The notes beneath the pieces are model-generated. The model did no database searches. It was given only the letters and a program-made list of their open reading frames with translations, and was not told where the DNA came from. From Unio delphinus (Eukaryota; Mollusca; Bivalvia; Unionida; Unionidae): a stretch of 64,000 bases of DNA. Positions 1 to 13,700 of this stretch are shown piece after piece. Every line of letters begins with the position of its first letter. Position 1 is the first letter of the stretch. Made by a program: the position numbers and the translations under genes. The DNA lies in contig JAQISU010000081.1 of NCBI GenBank assembly GCA_029339505.1, positions 20,423,501 through 20,487,500 of the forward strand. The letters are read 5' to 3'.

Positions 1-679
1 GTATCTTACATTGTAGGACTAAACATTTAGATGGAGGTGACAAAGTAGTGATTTTTGAGTTGGTCTTTGAAAATGATTTTGACACTGTAAATAATCAATT
101 ATTAAAGTATAATAATTTTCATTATGGAATGAAAGTGTCAACTAAATATTACAAAGACTATTTGCATGCATGCCCACTATTGCTAAGACTATTTCACATG
201 GCAATCAGAGTCTGCCTCATGGTTTAGATTATAATAGTTACAAAATTTTGTGCAAACAGTTTGAAACTAGTCTATGAATTAGTAATTTTGTCAAGAGAAG
301 AAAAAAACATTAATATTCAATTTTATTTGAACTGTCCAGAATATTATTTTTCTATAGAACTAACATAACAAAGAATATCATCTTCCAGAGTATCAATAAC
401 TATTGTTGAGTGGAAATGTGTTTATCTGTCATGGTACTTTGTTTTTGTTTTTGTTTTTCTTTTTTAGGTGTATTCTTTGTTTTTTTGAATTTAGATAGAT
501 GTATGCTGCATTGATTTACTGTGTGAATGAATATAAAATGCTGAGACCAAAATGATAAACTATTGACACTGCCAAAGGAATCTGCTATGTTTAAACTCTT
601 AAACATTAGCCATGTACTAACTTGAGCATAAAATATAAAGAAAATTTGGTTGTTCTGATTGAGTCAGAGTTCTCGCTAG

Positions 680-1975
680 GATTTTAAAACTAGGAGTCCA
701 GGACTCCCATTTTGGTAAAAATAGGAGTCCCACCAGCAAAAGTTGCAGTCCCATCCTAATTTTTTTAAAACTTTGCAGATTATAATAACTGTTGGTAGCC
801 ATTGAGTTTAATTCTCCCATTCTTTATAACACTGACATGTACAACTGTATTAGCTTATTTGGCTTGTCTGGTAATTCTGCACAACAAATGTAATTTCTGT
901 AAATATTTGATAATGTGCCTTTTTGATAAAATTTTTTTAATTGTTTTTGGGCTGAAATGCAGACAGAAAGATTTCAAAGTAAGGTATTTCATTTCCATAG
1001 CCTGATGCATAAACATTACATCTTTTCAAAGCCATGCGCAGAATAGTCCACTATGTCAGTTCTAGCACAGTTCTGAATCTCATTTAAATCTTCATCATAT
1101 TTTCGTTTAACCCCAAAATACTTGTCCAAATTTGCAAATGGCATTTTGTCCATGTCTCAATGTGTCTTGGTTTTGAGTTTGCATGCAATATTTATACAGC
1201 TTCAATTGGAAATGAAATCAAATTACAGGATCACGGGGCTTCACCAATGTAGCAAATTGCGATTCTGTTTTCCTCTTTGGTGACAAAATATACCATCTTG
1301 CGATATTTGTGGCAACACCAATTTTGGCTGATAAAAACTATATACAGTCTTGCGTTTGGAGTAGAAAAAATCAAAGGCACCATGACAGAAAGCAGCGAAC
1401 TTGGATATAACAATGCTCTGTTATATCATAATCCGCTTATGCTGATATCTGGCCATATTACTGTATGCTGTATTAAAACCAAAATAACTATGCAACTGAG
1501 TAGTTAAAATCCAACACCTCAGAAGGCGGAAACGTAAAATGAGTATAGTCAACCAGATGACGCTAATTTAAAAAAAAATACCAGATGGAAGAAAAAAAAT
1601 AGCATTGTTGACACTTCAAAGAAAACGTATTAACTTTGAAGCACTGATATATACTAAACAAATAAAACAAATCTGTCTCAATGTTCTACAATTATCTGAT
1701 GTTGCCGCAGCAATAACAAACAAGTATTTGTTTGGTACTTAAACTGAAGCCTTTAGCGGTGCCTTCAATAGCAAATGTACCATCATCAAAACAAGCCGAC
1801 AACCTTTGCTCAAAGAAAGTCAGCAACAAACTCAAATAAAAGCATTGCCTCATTTTACATAGTTTCATAGAACATTTATTGTGCCGCAAAACTTTCCTGT
1901 TTGCAACAGAAAAAAGACATACACACACACCCCAAAAAAACAAAAAAACGTGCGTACGGGGGACTCCCACGTAGG
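680..1975. repeat. possible degraded element with AGGAGTCCnGGACTCCC ends
   Basis: Starts near TAGGAGTCCAGGACTCCC and ends near GGGGGACTCCCACGTAGG. The minus-strand stretch at 1690-1970 encodes FDDGTFAIEGTAKG and further sequence resembling fragments at 17.6 and 59.75 kb. Class unknown; both borders are guesses. Confidence 0.4.
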
Positions 1976-2249
1976 TGATTTTCTGTGTCCCAGATCAAAA
2001 ATTTGCGTCCAAATATGCATAATTAAGCATTTCCGTGATTTCTGTGAGTAATGGAAAAGGTTTATCAGCTGGGTGACAATACTAGAAATTTACACCCATA
2101 AAACGTTCAGTATTTATTTTTAAAAAATTCTGTTTCTATCGGATGTAAAGGAATTTTCCATACAATTAGCTCCACATAAACTATATACATGACAACCATG
2201 CAAATAGTCTTTTCAGAGGAAGTTTGTTTGATTAGGATTTTTAACGTAG

Positions 2250-2542
2250 CTTTAAAAAAAATTCAGTCATTTCGTTATGATGTCTGCAGTGAGGCAGTTT
2301 ATAATGATGTCTAGTACTGGGGCATCATGCTGCAGACATGTAGCATGATGTCTCACCCTGGAGTCACATTATCCTGATATCAGGCTGACCAGTCCTAACA
2401 CCAACCTCTTAATGCTGAGCATCATCCTACGCAGCTGTTAGTACCATTTTTTGTAAGTCTTTGGTATGACTCAGTCGGGGATTGAACCCACGACCTCCCA
2501 CTTCCGCGGCGGATGCTTTAACCACTAGTCCACTAGAGCAGT
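2250..2542 (-). mobile_element. SINE family A
   Basis: Read on the minus strand it starts with a tRNA-like part (CTAGTGGACTAGTGGTTAAA and GGTTCAATCCC, near A- and B-box consensus) and continues with a body shared with copies at 29.3, 31.6 and 41.7 kb. The boundaries are estimated from those copies. Confidence 0.85.
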
Positions 2543-3382
2543 TCCAGATGAAGTTAATGGTTGCAATGAAAATAGTATTTCCTAGTTAAGGTACACAGAA
2601 GGTGTGCAAATTGCCTAAACCTTATAGAACTGTGGCCAAAACTCTGCGCTGTATATAGTATTTGCCTACACTCCCTCCCCATTCAGTTTGATTTCCCCCA
2701 CCCCCGCTTTTTAGTACAAAAAGGATTAATGGATATTAAAACAAACAAAACTTTTCATTTTGTTTGTTAATTTATAATCTGATGGATTGTCACCAGGGAG
2801 TTTCTAACACTGTCAATACATTTACCATATTTGTGTGGGCAAGACTTTTTTTTCTTCAGACAACATGAATGATGTAGTTCATAGTCTCAAGACAGACATT
2901 ACAGCTGCTGTGAAGTTTTATTCCCCATGTTTTGCAGTTGGGTGGATTGAATTCATGAAAAGAACCTCCACTGACTCTCTCTACATCCTGATTTAATTTC
3001 TGTAGTTTCACATGAAGAATATTTCTGCACACCATACTTTCTCATGGAGTTGTATCCAGTGACCACCGCTGAATGGATAAAATACAATGGTTATGGTTTG
3101 GAGATTAAAAAGGCACAGACATAAATATGTTGTAATTTCATTTGGGGGCAGTAAGGTTACTTACTGATACTAAAATAACATGATCATTCAGAGAGTTATA
3201 AATATTTGCTAGTTTTAATGAAGATAATGTATGATACATACTGTTAAATCAAATTTTAAATAATAACAATTCTTTGTAAAATAGATTACAAGTAGATTCT
3301 GCGCCATGAATTCATTCTTTTTTTAATACTTAGTTTTGGAATTGACAGATGCAATTGTCTTAATTTCTCATGCAGTTCACAC

Positions 3383-4217
3383 AGTACCATATTTTTGCGC
3401 ATATAATTCACCTATGTGTATAACGCACGCACACAGATAACACGTGTAAATTCCATCTATGTGTAAAAAAAAATATCTTGGATTGCGTGCCCATGCATAT
3501 ATGCACAGTAACCAACACATACCTGCCAGAACACAGGACTGCCAGAGGTGCCTCATCTGATACGTGTTATGAGGCTGTTATTCATCTCTCACTCACCATC
3601 CAGCGATTTAACGCCGGTGCCTTTATCCCTTTCTGCTCGTAATAAATACCGATTATTCCTGTACAGTCGTAAATGCAACGTCGTAATATTTTTTGCATAA
3701 ACAGAGGCAAAATAGCAACTGCTATAAAACTGTGTATTTACTGGTTTCCGCTAATTTCCAGCTGGAATGCACGCATGCTGGTATAGGGATGTTAATATAT
3801 TTTTTTCCAAAACCGATCATAGTTTGTAGAAATCCGATTTTAAACCGATTATCAGTTTTTGTCCTACATAAAAATTACAAGAAATATATGCAAGTTAGTG
3901 TATGTCTCGTGTGAATAAAAGATATTCATTACATACCATAACGTACAGATGCGCGACACGGTGTCAACATCAAAATGTTTTTTTTTCTACTTAAAGATTT
4001 GAATAAACCTCATTTATACTGTATGTGTATGAAAGAAATCTTTTATTAATTGTCACCGGTTTATTAGGGTGGTTGCTCAAAATTCATCGATGCACTTTTG
4101 GCTGTAAAAAAAAAACGGGGATAATGCACTTATGCATATATCACATGGAGTGGGTTTGCGCTGATTGTAAAAACGCGTATCATATGTGCGTTATATGCTC
4201 AAAAATATTGTATACAT
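3383..4217. mobile_element. inverted-repeat DNA element, about 830 bp
   Basis: The left end, ACCATATTTTTGCGCATATA then ATTCACC..ATGTGTATAACGC, pairs with the right end, GCGTATCATATGTGCGTTAT then ATGCTCAAAAATATTG. This gives imperfect terminal inverted repeats of about 35 bp rich in ATAACGC. The interior has no coding sequence I recognise. The exact ends and target duplication are unclear. Confidence 0.65.
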
Positions 4218-4437
4218 TTTTAATGATCATTTGAAAGTTAGTGGCATTATACTTTTAGAAGTGAGAAAAATGGTAAACATCATACAAATTAATAAAAATT
4301 CACATTCATACCTGACTGCAGTCCACACAGTATGTTTTTAATGATTATTTGAATGTTAGCGGTATTATACTTCCAGAAGTGAGAAGAATGATAAAATCAT
4401 ACAGATAATAAAAATTCACATTCATATCTGACTGAAG
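4213..4437 (+). repeat. two-copy tandem repeat, about 120 bp
   Basis: Both copies contain TTTTTAATGATyATTTGAA, TTAGyGGyATTATACTTy, AGAAGTGAGAArAATG and AATAAAAATTCACATTCATA then CTGACTG. The first lies at about 4216-4330 and the second at about 4333-4437. Confidence 0.85.
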
Positions 4438-4532
4438 TGAACCAAAATTACACAAGTTCTTAAGGTTTCACCATCACAACATTATATATAGGGCAACTAA
4501 AACATGAGAAAAAGATGATTTCTGGCAGTCAC

Positions 4533-4781
4533 TGCTTGAGACAGCCTCCAACCCTCATGATTTTGGCATGAATTTCAGAACTTTCTACAGCGATTCTCGA
4601 ATTCACACTGCATGCAAAAAAACCCACAACAAATTCTCCAATTCTCAGTTATTTTAAATTGTTCGTTAAATGTTAGTTGTGATATCTGCAGTTGCTGACA
4701 TAGTCTGGTACTGCTAGTTGTGACAATTGTAGAACTATCCCCGTATTGTACAGTTTGCTCGGTAGCATGCATTTTATAATA

Positions 4782-4880
<99 letters not shown>

Positions 4881-4905
4881 AAAATAGTTTCGCAAATGCT
4901 TTTAA
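4533..4905 (+). mobile_element. fragment of the TIR element seen at 31.85 kb, with (AT)n
   Basis: CCAACCCTCATGATTTTGGC, AATTCACACTGCATGCAAAA, TGCTGACATAGTCTGGTACT and TTTCGCAAATGCTTTTAAAG align in order with 31.85-32.11 and 32.97-33.00 kb. The alternating AT tract sits at the position where the 32-kb copy carries a solo LTR. A family B SINE starts directly after it. Confidence 0.82.
4787..4877. repeat. (AT)n microsatellite
   Basis: About 45 uninterrupted AT dinucleotides. Any apparent Ile-Tyr reading frame through it is an artefact. Confidence 0.97.
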
Positions 4906-5035
4906 AGGGGTCCTGAGTGGTCTAAAGCACTTACCGTTACTGATCATTGCCATCTCACCTCTGTCTGCGTGGGTTCGAGTCTAAGATTCGGCTAATGTAT
5001 ATATATTTAAAAAATGAGACCTACCTACCAAACCA
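4905..5035 (+). mobile_element. SINE family B, 5' part
   Basis: Reads GGGGTCCTGAGTGGTCTAAA then GCACTTACCGTTACTGATCA and GGGTTCGAGTCTAAGATTCG. GTTCGAGTC fits a polymerase III B box, and TGGTCTAAAGC is A-box like. Its 5' half matches the copy at 5.56 kb. The 3' half is missing. Confidence 0.82.
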
Positions 5036-5360
5036 CATTTTTCAAGCCATTTATAGGAAATAATTATTTTACTTATCAGAGTTGTCTTATTGCTGGTAAA
5101 AAAAAACTTCTCAGTGTAGCACCATCCACTGGTTAACTGATACCAAATGTTATTCGAAATTATAGAACATTATAAAACAATGTCCAACAGGAATGAAAAG
5201 CCTGTGGGACTTCACCATTCACCATGTCACTGTTAATGTACTTGTCTTTTACTTTGCTTTATTCCACACATTGTCTCATGGAAAAACTAAAAATCCTGCT
5301 CGGCTCTCAAGACTGATTTCAAATGAAAGTTTATACTTTGCTTATTATTTTTTTTTACAG

Positions 5361-5394
5361 ATGGATGATGTGGGTTCAGATAATGAGGAAACTG
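5361..5394 (+). CDS. ZZEF1: ZZEF1 exon A (first in window)
   Basis: A 34-nt exon between a T-rich tract ending TTTTTTACAG and the donor GTAAGT. It reads [11 protein letters not shown] plus one base, an acidic start reminiscent of the acidic serine-rich N terminus of vertebrate ZZEF1. The ATG is the first base of the exon, so either the 5'UTR ends exactly at an upstream intron or this Met is internal and the true start (MGN... in vertebrates) lies in an exon I could not find. The splice signals are strong, but the exon is short and poorly conserved. Confidence 0.6.
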
Positions 5395-8300
5395 GTAAGT
5401 TGATATTGTGAAGCTCTACTGATCATATAAAAGATGAATCATTGGGATGGTTTCTTGTCAATCATCTAACTGTTCATTGTCACAAGTTTTGTTATTGCTA
5501 TTCCTCATAAACTTGCAGGATTCCTATGAAATTTAAAACTCACATTCATTCCAATTAAGGGGACCCCAAGTGGTCTAAAGCGCTCTCCGTTACGGATCAC
5601 TGCCATCACCTCTGTCTGTGTGGGTTAAAGTCTCAGATTCAGCCAGTGTGGGTATGTGAGAAAGCCTGCTAGTAGCTTTGCGTGGGTCGGTGGTTCTTTC
5701 CAGGGGTTTTCCTCTACCATTAATACTGGCCGCCATGTATAGCCTATCGTGTGCTGAAAAATGGCTTTAAACCCTACAACAACAGCAACAACAACAACAA
5801 CAACAATACTCCAATTAAGTCTGAAAGAAAATGGTGCTGTATATAGTATGGACTCCACTGTGGACATCTTAAAAATCTTCTTTTTAAAAAAAATATTAAT
5901 AATACCATACCTGTTGCTGTTGCATAGCTGGTACATTTCTGAGAGGAGAAAACTCTGCTTGTATGATGAAAATTTCTTATTGTATTAGGGTGAACTGGAA
6001 GATAATCCAGAACACTGGATTCATTTCATATGTGACATGTACTGTCCAATGATATAAATGTAATGTGATGATGTAAATGAACACATTTTAAAAAACTGAA
6101 AATTTGATGCTTTTAATTGGTGTCAAGTATATTTGATTTAGTTGTAATAAGATGGCTGATGATGCACATATGTGATATAATCATTCAAGGTTGCTTTTGA
6201 TGGACTAGTATTCTAGTTTTAAAAACCTTATTATGTTTCTAGAGCCATTTTGTTTTACATGTAATTGAAATTAATGAGCAGTATCTGGATAGAATAGTAT
6301 CCTAGTGTTTGTAGTTCTGTTGATATTTACAAGCCAATCTGTATTCATGAAACACTGCAACAAATTTTGCTTTTTCAACTCAATATGAATATGCGTTATT
6401 TATCATTTAACTTAATGTGTTACTGTATATGCACGATTAAAATCACTAGTGTACTTTCGTTCTTTACATCCTTTGCATCCCAAGACAATGCTAGTCAACT
6501 TCAATTCATCGTGTTTTTAATAAATAGTCTCCTCACAGTTGCTTTTAAAACATAGTCATACATATAATCATTGTTTAGTGGGTATGTAGCTAAAAAAATG
6601 TTTAACAAAACTTGTTCATGCAAAATAAAAATTGCATACTACAAAAGAGATGCTTTATACAACTTAAAATAAACATAAATTATAGTATTCACACATCATA
6701 TCATAGGATAGATCACCCAAGTCTTCCTTGAGTAAAGTGGTACTGGCCAAAATTATTTATCCATTATACGCCATACACAACAGCTTGGAACGACATGTCT
6801 GTTGCCAGTACTTAGGTATCCATTAAGTCCATAAAATAAACTGCCTATTAGCAGTATGCCTTTTCCCCCGGTTGTAATCATTATCTTCTTCTGCTGCCAG
6901 GACATCTTGCATATACCTCTGTGCATCAAGGAGCACGACTTCACCTAAAACAACCAGGTCAAAGTCCTGCAGAATTTTTTTTACAAATAGTCAGTAAAAA
7001 AAATTTCAAATAAAATAAATGCATTAAATGTTATGTGGGAAAATATTAATTTTTGTGTTATCAAATGAAGCAAACGTGTAAATATACAAACAAATGCGCA
7101 AATCACATCGACTATCGGATACGTGAGCGTGAGGTGGTAATGCAAATGCACAAGAAAATCAAAAACTTTATTTTGAGCCTAAGAAGCGGCTTTAGCGAGA
7201 CCTTTTAATAGCGGTTCTGATTACATTGATACAAATTATCATATTTTTAGTTGGTTTATCTTACACTGTAACACAAACACGACAAGTAAACACTTTCAAG
7301 AATGGCTCCTAAAAGGAACCTCTTATTGTCAGGATTTTCCATCTTATTGACCTTTTTGCCTACTTTTTGTAATTTATCATGAGAAATATATAAGCAATAC
7401 ATATATTGTGGGTGACTATAAAGAACTAAGGAGAAGGACAGATGAAGAAATACGAAGAATAAGGCAATAATTACATCCAAAGAGAAACATGCCGTTTCTG
7501 CATAATTAATTAGCAATCCGTACAGAAAATCGTTATATTTTCATTGATTAAACTTACAGTTGTACATTTTTGGAAACTGAATGACCTGTAATTACTCATT
7601 ATTATTTCTACTATACGTTTCATAATATCATGCATTTGCAAGAACAAAAAAAAATCAAAAATCTTAGGTTGCATGCCTTTAATCATTTTACATCTGATCA
7701 TAGTGAAGTCATTGCTGGTCATATGAAGTTGGTTCAAAAAGGTTGGGAAGGAGACAGGCTTTCGTCCCCCCAAACACTCTAGATAGTTGGAAGGTTTCCC
7801 ACATTACCTCCTAAGAGCAAACCATTAACTTCTTTTCATGAACTGGCTTAAGTTCCATACCCCCTATTCCCCCCCCCCCCCCCCCCGCAACAGAGGGTCA
7901 TATAGCCCTGACTCTCAAGTGAGTGAGAGCATGTAAAGATGTCCTTTTTGTCTTCATCGATGCTCCCAAGTTTGATTCAGAATATCCTGATGTATAAAAA
8001 AAACACTCCCTTTGGGTCCTCTGCCCCCTCTAACATGGCAGTTAAGGAGGCAAAGGATGATATCTGGTCTTCTTGCCCAGTGATCTGTGTCCCAAACCTT
8101 CCACTTTCGGTGACTCCAAATTTCTTCCCAGTTTGGATAAACTTTCTGGTGTAAGCTGTTGACCACATATCTTGTATGCAACCATGGTGCTCTCTCAAAG
8201 GTTTTTTATCAATGGCCAAGACCATGCTAGGCAACTTAAAGCATGGTCTTTCCCCCATCTACATTGCTACTCATGGTAGTGGCATCATGCTGTTAGATTG

Positions 8301-10479
8301 GCATCCTTTTTTTAACCATTAAACTGCCCACTTTGGATGTTAAGTGGCTCAAACATACTGATACATGTATATGACAAAGTTTATCTCTGTTCTGGAAAAA
8401 GATGAAGCTGTCTGTAATCAAATACTGACAAGCTGTCAAACATGTTTAAGGTCGTGAATATTAACTGTATCTACATCAAAGTCTTTTAGAAACAGGCTAA
8501 TTTTTTTTATCCATGTGTAGTCCCAATTGATCAGTTATTATTGGTAATTAGACCACATTATAAAAGAGAATCAGGTTATCTTTTTGATGTATTGCAAGGG
8601 TTTGATATTTGATTCAAGATGAAGCAATATAAATTAAGGCACTCCTGTTTCTGTTTCATAGACGTTTATCCAAGCAGTTGCTTTCAGCTTCATTCTGTTT
8701 ATGTTGAGGATTATTCTAGTCATGGTACAGTAATTAGTAAATTCATTTTTGTTTTGAAGAAAAATTACTAATGATAAATTGAAGTCAGTTACAAGTGCAA
8801 GCGCTGTAGTGTTAAAGACATACATCTGGTTCAAATTTCAAAAGATTACTTGTTAAAGGCTTTTTAAACTTCAGTGGTACATATTTCAAACTTAAGCATG
8901 GGAAAATCAAGAAATGATGCAAATAAATTGAGAACCAAGGGTATAAAAATAGAAATCACTCTTGTCAAAGTTTCTACAAAAGAAATGTATAAGCTACTAC
9001 ATACTTGCAAACTCCCTATGTAGGTATGTATAATCATTGATGAAATGGTGTATGTGACCATAGACAAAAACTGATTCTCTGTCTATGTGGGTTTCAGAAT
9101 GGAAACCTAAAACTGTTTTTTGGAAACTTTACAGTATTCGATGGAAAAGCTGAAACATTTTAAAAGTTAGTGAAGTATTTACAGACAGACATATTCTACT
9201 GGAAAAGTTACAGGACTCTTGTCTGATGGAGCATCTAACATTGCTAGGAGATATACAGGCATAGGGGATACGTTTGTAGCACATGCATCTCAAAATTCAT
9301 CTAATTATTTTAAATAAAAATTCCAAAAAAGAACACAGCCAATCTAGTCTAGAAGGCTTATCAGTAGCCATCAAAAAGAAACCAGTGGATGGAACTGCAT
9401 AATGCTTTGAGCATTGTAGGTTTTGCATGTCAAGTGTTTTTGAATTTCTGAAAGAAATATGGCCAGCAGTTGTTCTTTTGTTTGAAGTAGTCCAATGACT
9501 GGACATTGCCATTATATACTTTAATATTCCATGTGTCAGCGTTGACACTAAATCAGTTGCAATGGGACTAGAAAACTATCACTGATATTCTCTGAGTTGT
9601 GAAATAAATGCTTGAATATTGAGATATTTCCTTGTTATGAAGTTTTGTGTGTGTGTGTACCTTTGCCATTGGTTTGTTAATTTACTCATGTTCAAAACAA
9701 ATTAATAAGCATGTGTTTGCTTGCTGGGTAGCAGCTTGTTTTGATTTTTTCTCTTTTTGTTCCTTGCAAATATATTTCAAGGATTTCAACAATCAGTTGG
9801 TGAACTGTCCCATGACCTTATCGCAAAGAAGGGATCTCATGTCATGCTCAAGGACTTTCTCCTACACAACAGTCTTAAGATTGGATTAACATAGGTCAAG
9901 CAGAAATATGGATGCTTCATTATGTATTGCTCTGAGCACAAGTAATTAGTCACACAAAACAGCATTCAAAGGAAAGTTGGCATACCTGCTTAATTGCTTT
10001 GGGCATTGTTTTGACAAGAACTGTGTGTGATGAAACCCGCTTGTTGGCACCCTCACTTATTAAGATGCAGCAGCAATCCAAAAATGTCTCAATAATTTGA
10101 TAACCAAAGTCAGCGGGGATATGAGACTACAAATTGCATGCTAAGAATAAATTGGGTTTTGACCAACTGACATTGAGACAGTTTGGATTTAAGACTTAAG
10201 ACACATTTTACTGTTTGTTGATTTACAAATGCAGTTTCATTTTTTTCTGGTAAAATGATATCATATAATATATATACAGATTATAAAAATGTGTTCTTAA
10301 AATGGATTTGAAGCACATGTATTTATGTTGGTTGTGGTTGCCAACAAGTGCAACCATTCTGTCGTAAGTTTTTATTGCCCTTGTGTCCCCTCTCCTTTTT
10401 AAGATTATAGTATCCAGTGTTTTCTTCTGACCCTCACACTATCACTTCTGTAACTTTAAAGTAGTTGTCTGGGATTAAG

Positions 10480-10551
<72 letters not shown>

Positions 10552-10656
10552 GTATATATATATATGCGTATATATATATATATGCATATATATATATATG
10601 CATATATATATATACATACATATATATATATACATACATATATATATATATACATA

Positions 10657-10743
<87 letters not shown>

Positions 10744-13700
10744 TTGGGGGGGGTGCTATCTTCAATGCCAATGTCACTGCTCCATTTTTCAGTTTTTCCC
10801 ATCCACTTGAAAAACTTAACATAAAGGAATTAGGTGTGGTATAGTTGTTTCTTCAAAAGAGGGTTAATTTGTATCACATTGGGTTAAAGGTGTCAGTGGG
10901 TACCTGGGTAATCAAGTTCCAGCCTGTTCATATTTACCTGTGAAATAAATGCAGCTTCAGGATATCCATTTACTTCATGTAAAAAAAAAACACAGCATGT
11001 TTTCAAGTTCAGATCAAAGATTATATCTAGCGAGTACAATTTTAGGGTTGTGTCATGTAACATTCATCCATATTTAGACCTCCGTCTGCTGATCTTATAT
11101 TTTCAGTGTATGTGACCATTTTGCTATGTACTTTAAACAGTATCCTTATATTCTATTTATAGTAACTGATCATGACATGTTTCTAAGAAAACATGGGTTT
11201 CTTGAACAATGAGTCAAAGATTGAATATAGTTTGGAACACACTATTGTACCAAACCAATCTTTATTGAAAAAACATGGCACCAAATATTAACTTTATTGA
11301 TGTGACTCATGGATGTTTTTTGATTAAAAAATTTTGAGGAGAGGGGTTTTGAAAACAGAACATGCTGCATCAAACAATGTACAAATCAATAGCACTTTAC
11401 AAATTTTGAAAGAGGAATTGTACAGTGATATAATACAGCATTCAGAATTTATGGACTGACATTACGACCTTTCAACGAGAGTTAAACATGTGATCTAGAC
11501 TAGTTACATTGAGTGTTGTGTATATATATAAATAATTTACCATTTTGTTTTGTATCTGTATTCTCTATCAAATCCACATGGAGTTAGGCAATTTGTAACA
11601 AAAATTTGAACTAAATACAGATCCAGATACTTAGCCAAAAAAATGTACATTTTTCATAGCTTTCAGTAATTATGGCATGTATTAAATAGATTACTTTTTT
11701 ATGCTCAGATTGCACTTATTTGCCATACATATTAGTAATATATATATATATGCTTAAACCTCATGGGTGGTGTTGACATGTATGAAATTACAATAAACCT
11801 GTTCAGGTTCACATTTAATAATATCTGATTAATCGATGATTAGGATTGATGGGTATCCTGATGATTGTCTAAAATTTGGACACGAGGGTCATGACTCTGT
11901 AATTTTTGGTTGCATACAACGCTAGGCATTGTATCTTCAAGGTCAAGATTACTTTTCCATTACTCTTTCCAAGCTGCTTTGTAACTTTGAAGATCATTGA
12001 GATTAAGTCATAAAAGTAGGGTCTAGAAGAATTATCAAACATAGATGTATGCAGATTGGGTTTCTAAATTTTCATTTATTAGGATTTGAATTATCTCTGA
12101 CTACAATAGAGATTGTTGAAGTTTGAAAACAAAATCCAACTTTTACTAAAAGAGGATTTTTAATACAAGAAAATTTACAACAATGTTGCGTTTTAATCTC
12201 ATTTGAGCATCAGAGACCCCAAAATGATCCTCAGTTCTGACCTGGGAATTTTTTGCTTACAAATTTTCATTTTTTAGAAGAAACACTGAACAATGTGTGG
12301 GAAAATTATTGTTTCTAAATCTGAATTGGCACAGCTGGATGTGTTATAAATAGAACTGGAAAAAAAATGTTTTATGTGGAATAAAGGTCCTGATCGAAAG
12401 GAGTAAACACTTATTAGTGAGTTATTACAAAGGTGAAAAAGAATATCTTGGGTAATGTACCTGTTTATTATTTTCAGTATCAGAATATAATGACTTGTTT
12501 TCTGAAAAAAAGATGAGTTTCTCATGTTACATATATTTTTCAGTTAAATAACTTCAAGATATTAGAAATATCCAAAATATCTTACAGAAGTCAATTTCAA
12601 AGGATGAATTTTTAGCATGAGCAGAATCTATGATCATAAATTCTGTCCGTTATAAAAATACATCTTTTCGACAGCAAATTTTTAAGATTAAGGAATGGGT
12701 CTTGTAATAAAGAATTGTCTTATTTATAGTCTGTTTTTATAGTCTGACAAAGAAACAATCTGTAAAGGTAGACCTAGCCAGATGTGAACTTTACTTCTTA
12801 ATATGTTTATTTGCAAGTTAATTGCTAAACAAGTCTTTCACAAGTTGATGTTTGAGAACTCGTTTGACCAATCTATATTGTTCAGTGTATGTGCTGGTTG
12901 AAACCTTAAGTCTACTAGATGTGTCCAGCAAAATAATTCCTATGTAGTACCAAGTACAAATTGCTGTCTCAAGTGTTACTTGCTTAGGCTTGAATAAGCA
13001 GCAACACAGAAAGAAGTGAAAATAACAAGCTTGTAAAATTTAACAATAAATTTATTAAGTACAAATGTTTTCATAAAAGAACATAAATAAACTTACGGTT
13101 TTAGAGAATCAAATCCAAAAATAATCCAATATAGAATTCACACAAATAATCCACTAATGGAATTGCAATAGTCCTGATAAATAAATGTCCTAATAGTTCC
13201 CGGTTCTAATCTTGACGATGTAATCCAATATGGACGACGATGTCATGTGATTTAGTCAGTTCTTGTTTTTATAATAATCCAAATGAAAAAAATATATGAG
13301 CACATGTTCTTTTCCAGATAAATATAATAATTCCTCTTGTTCCAACTAATTGACACAATTTCCAGTACAAGGTAATTAAAATTATAACTCAAACAGAAGA
13401 CACAACTTAATATTATAAAAGCCCAACATCTACTGAATTGTTCTCTCCCAAACAATAATTTAAATACCTGTTTTTTACATAAACAGGGGATCACGTGATT
13501 TTCTGGAAGGTCATAGAACAAACGTACGATCATTTAAACACATACACAAAGAAAGATCCAGATGAAAAATCATCCACCCCTCACCCCCAAGAACTAAAAA
13601 TAAAAAGATGTCCTTGGATTTAGCCAATCGTTTTAGAAGCTTGTTGACACTGTCTGAAGCAGGGTCAGAAATTAGGTCAACCCTGTTGTTTACAAATAGT

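Larger units (their letters stand above)
1..5360. other. 5' flank or upstream intron
   Basis: AT-rich sequence with no exon that I can recognise. It holds repeat fragments: a segment bounded by AGGAGTCC and GGACTCCC motifs at about 680-1970, a reverse SINE at 2.25-2.54 kb, a TIR element at 3.38-4.22 kb, a two-copy tandem at 4.21-4.44 kb, a TIR-element fragment plus (AT)n at 4.53-4.90 kb and a SINE at 4.9 kb. I saw no convincing promoter or CpG-rich stretch. Confidence 0.6.

Noticed and set aside
7939..8258. Overlapping open frames on both strands, one containing [20 protein letters not shown]
   Set aside because: I recognise no family, the frames overlap antisense, and there is no splice or start evidence. 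They may be a decayed repeat.
9080..9900. Possible transposase remnant (a frame giving [14 protein letters not shown] near 9218)
   Set aside because: The SDGASN motif recalls hAT-like proteins, but the match is too short and the flanking frames do not continue it convincingly.
10434..10824. Long Ile-Tyr reading frames on both strands, also at 4575-4895
   Set aside because: They are translations of alternating AT microsatellites with no start context, splice support or family.
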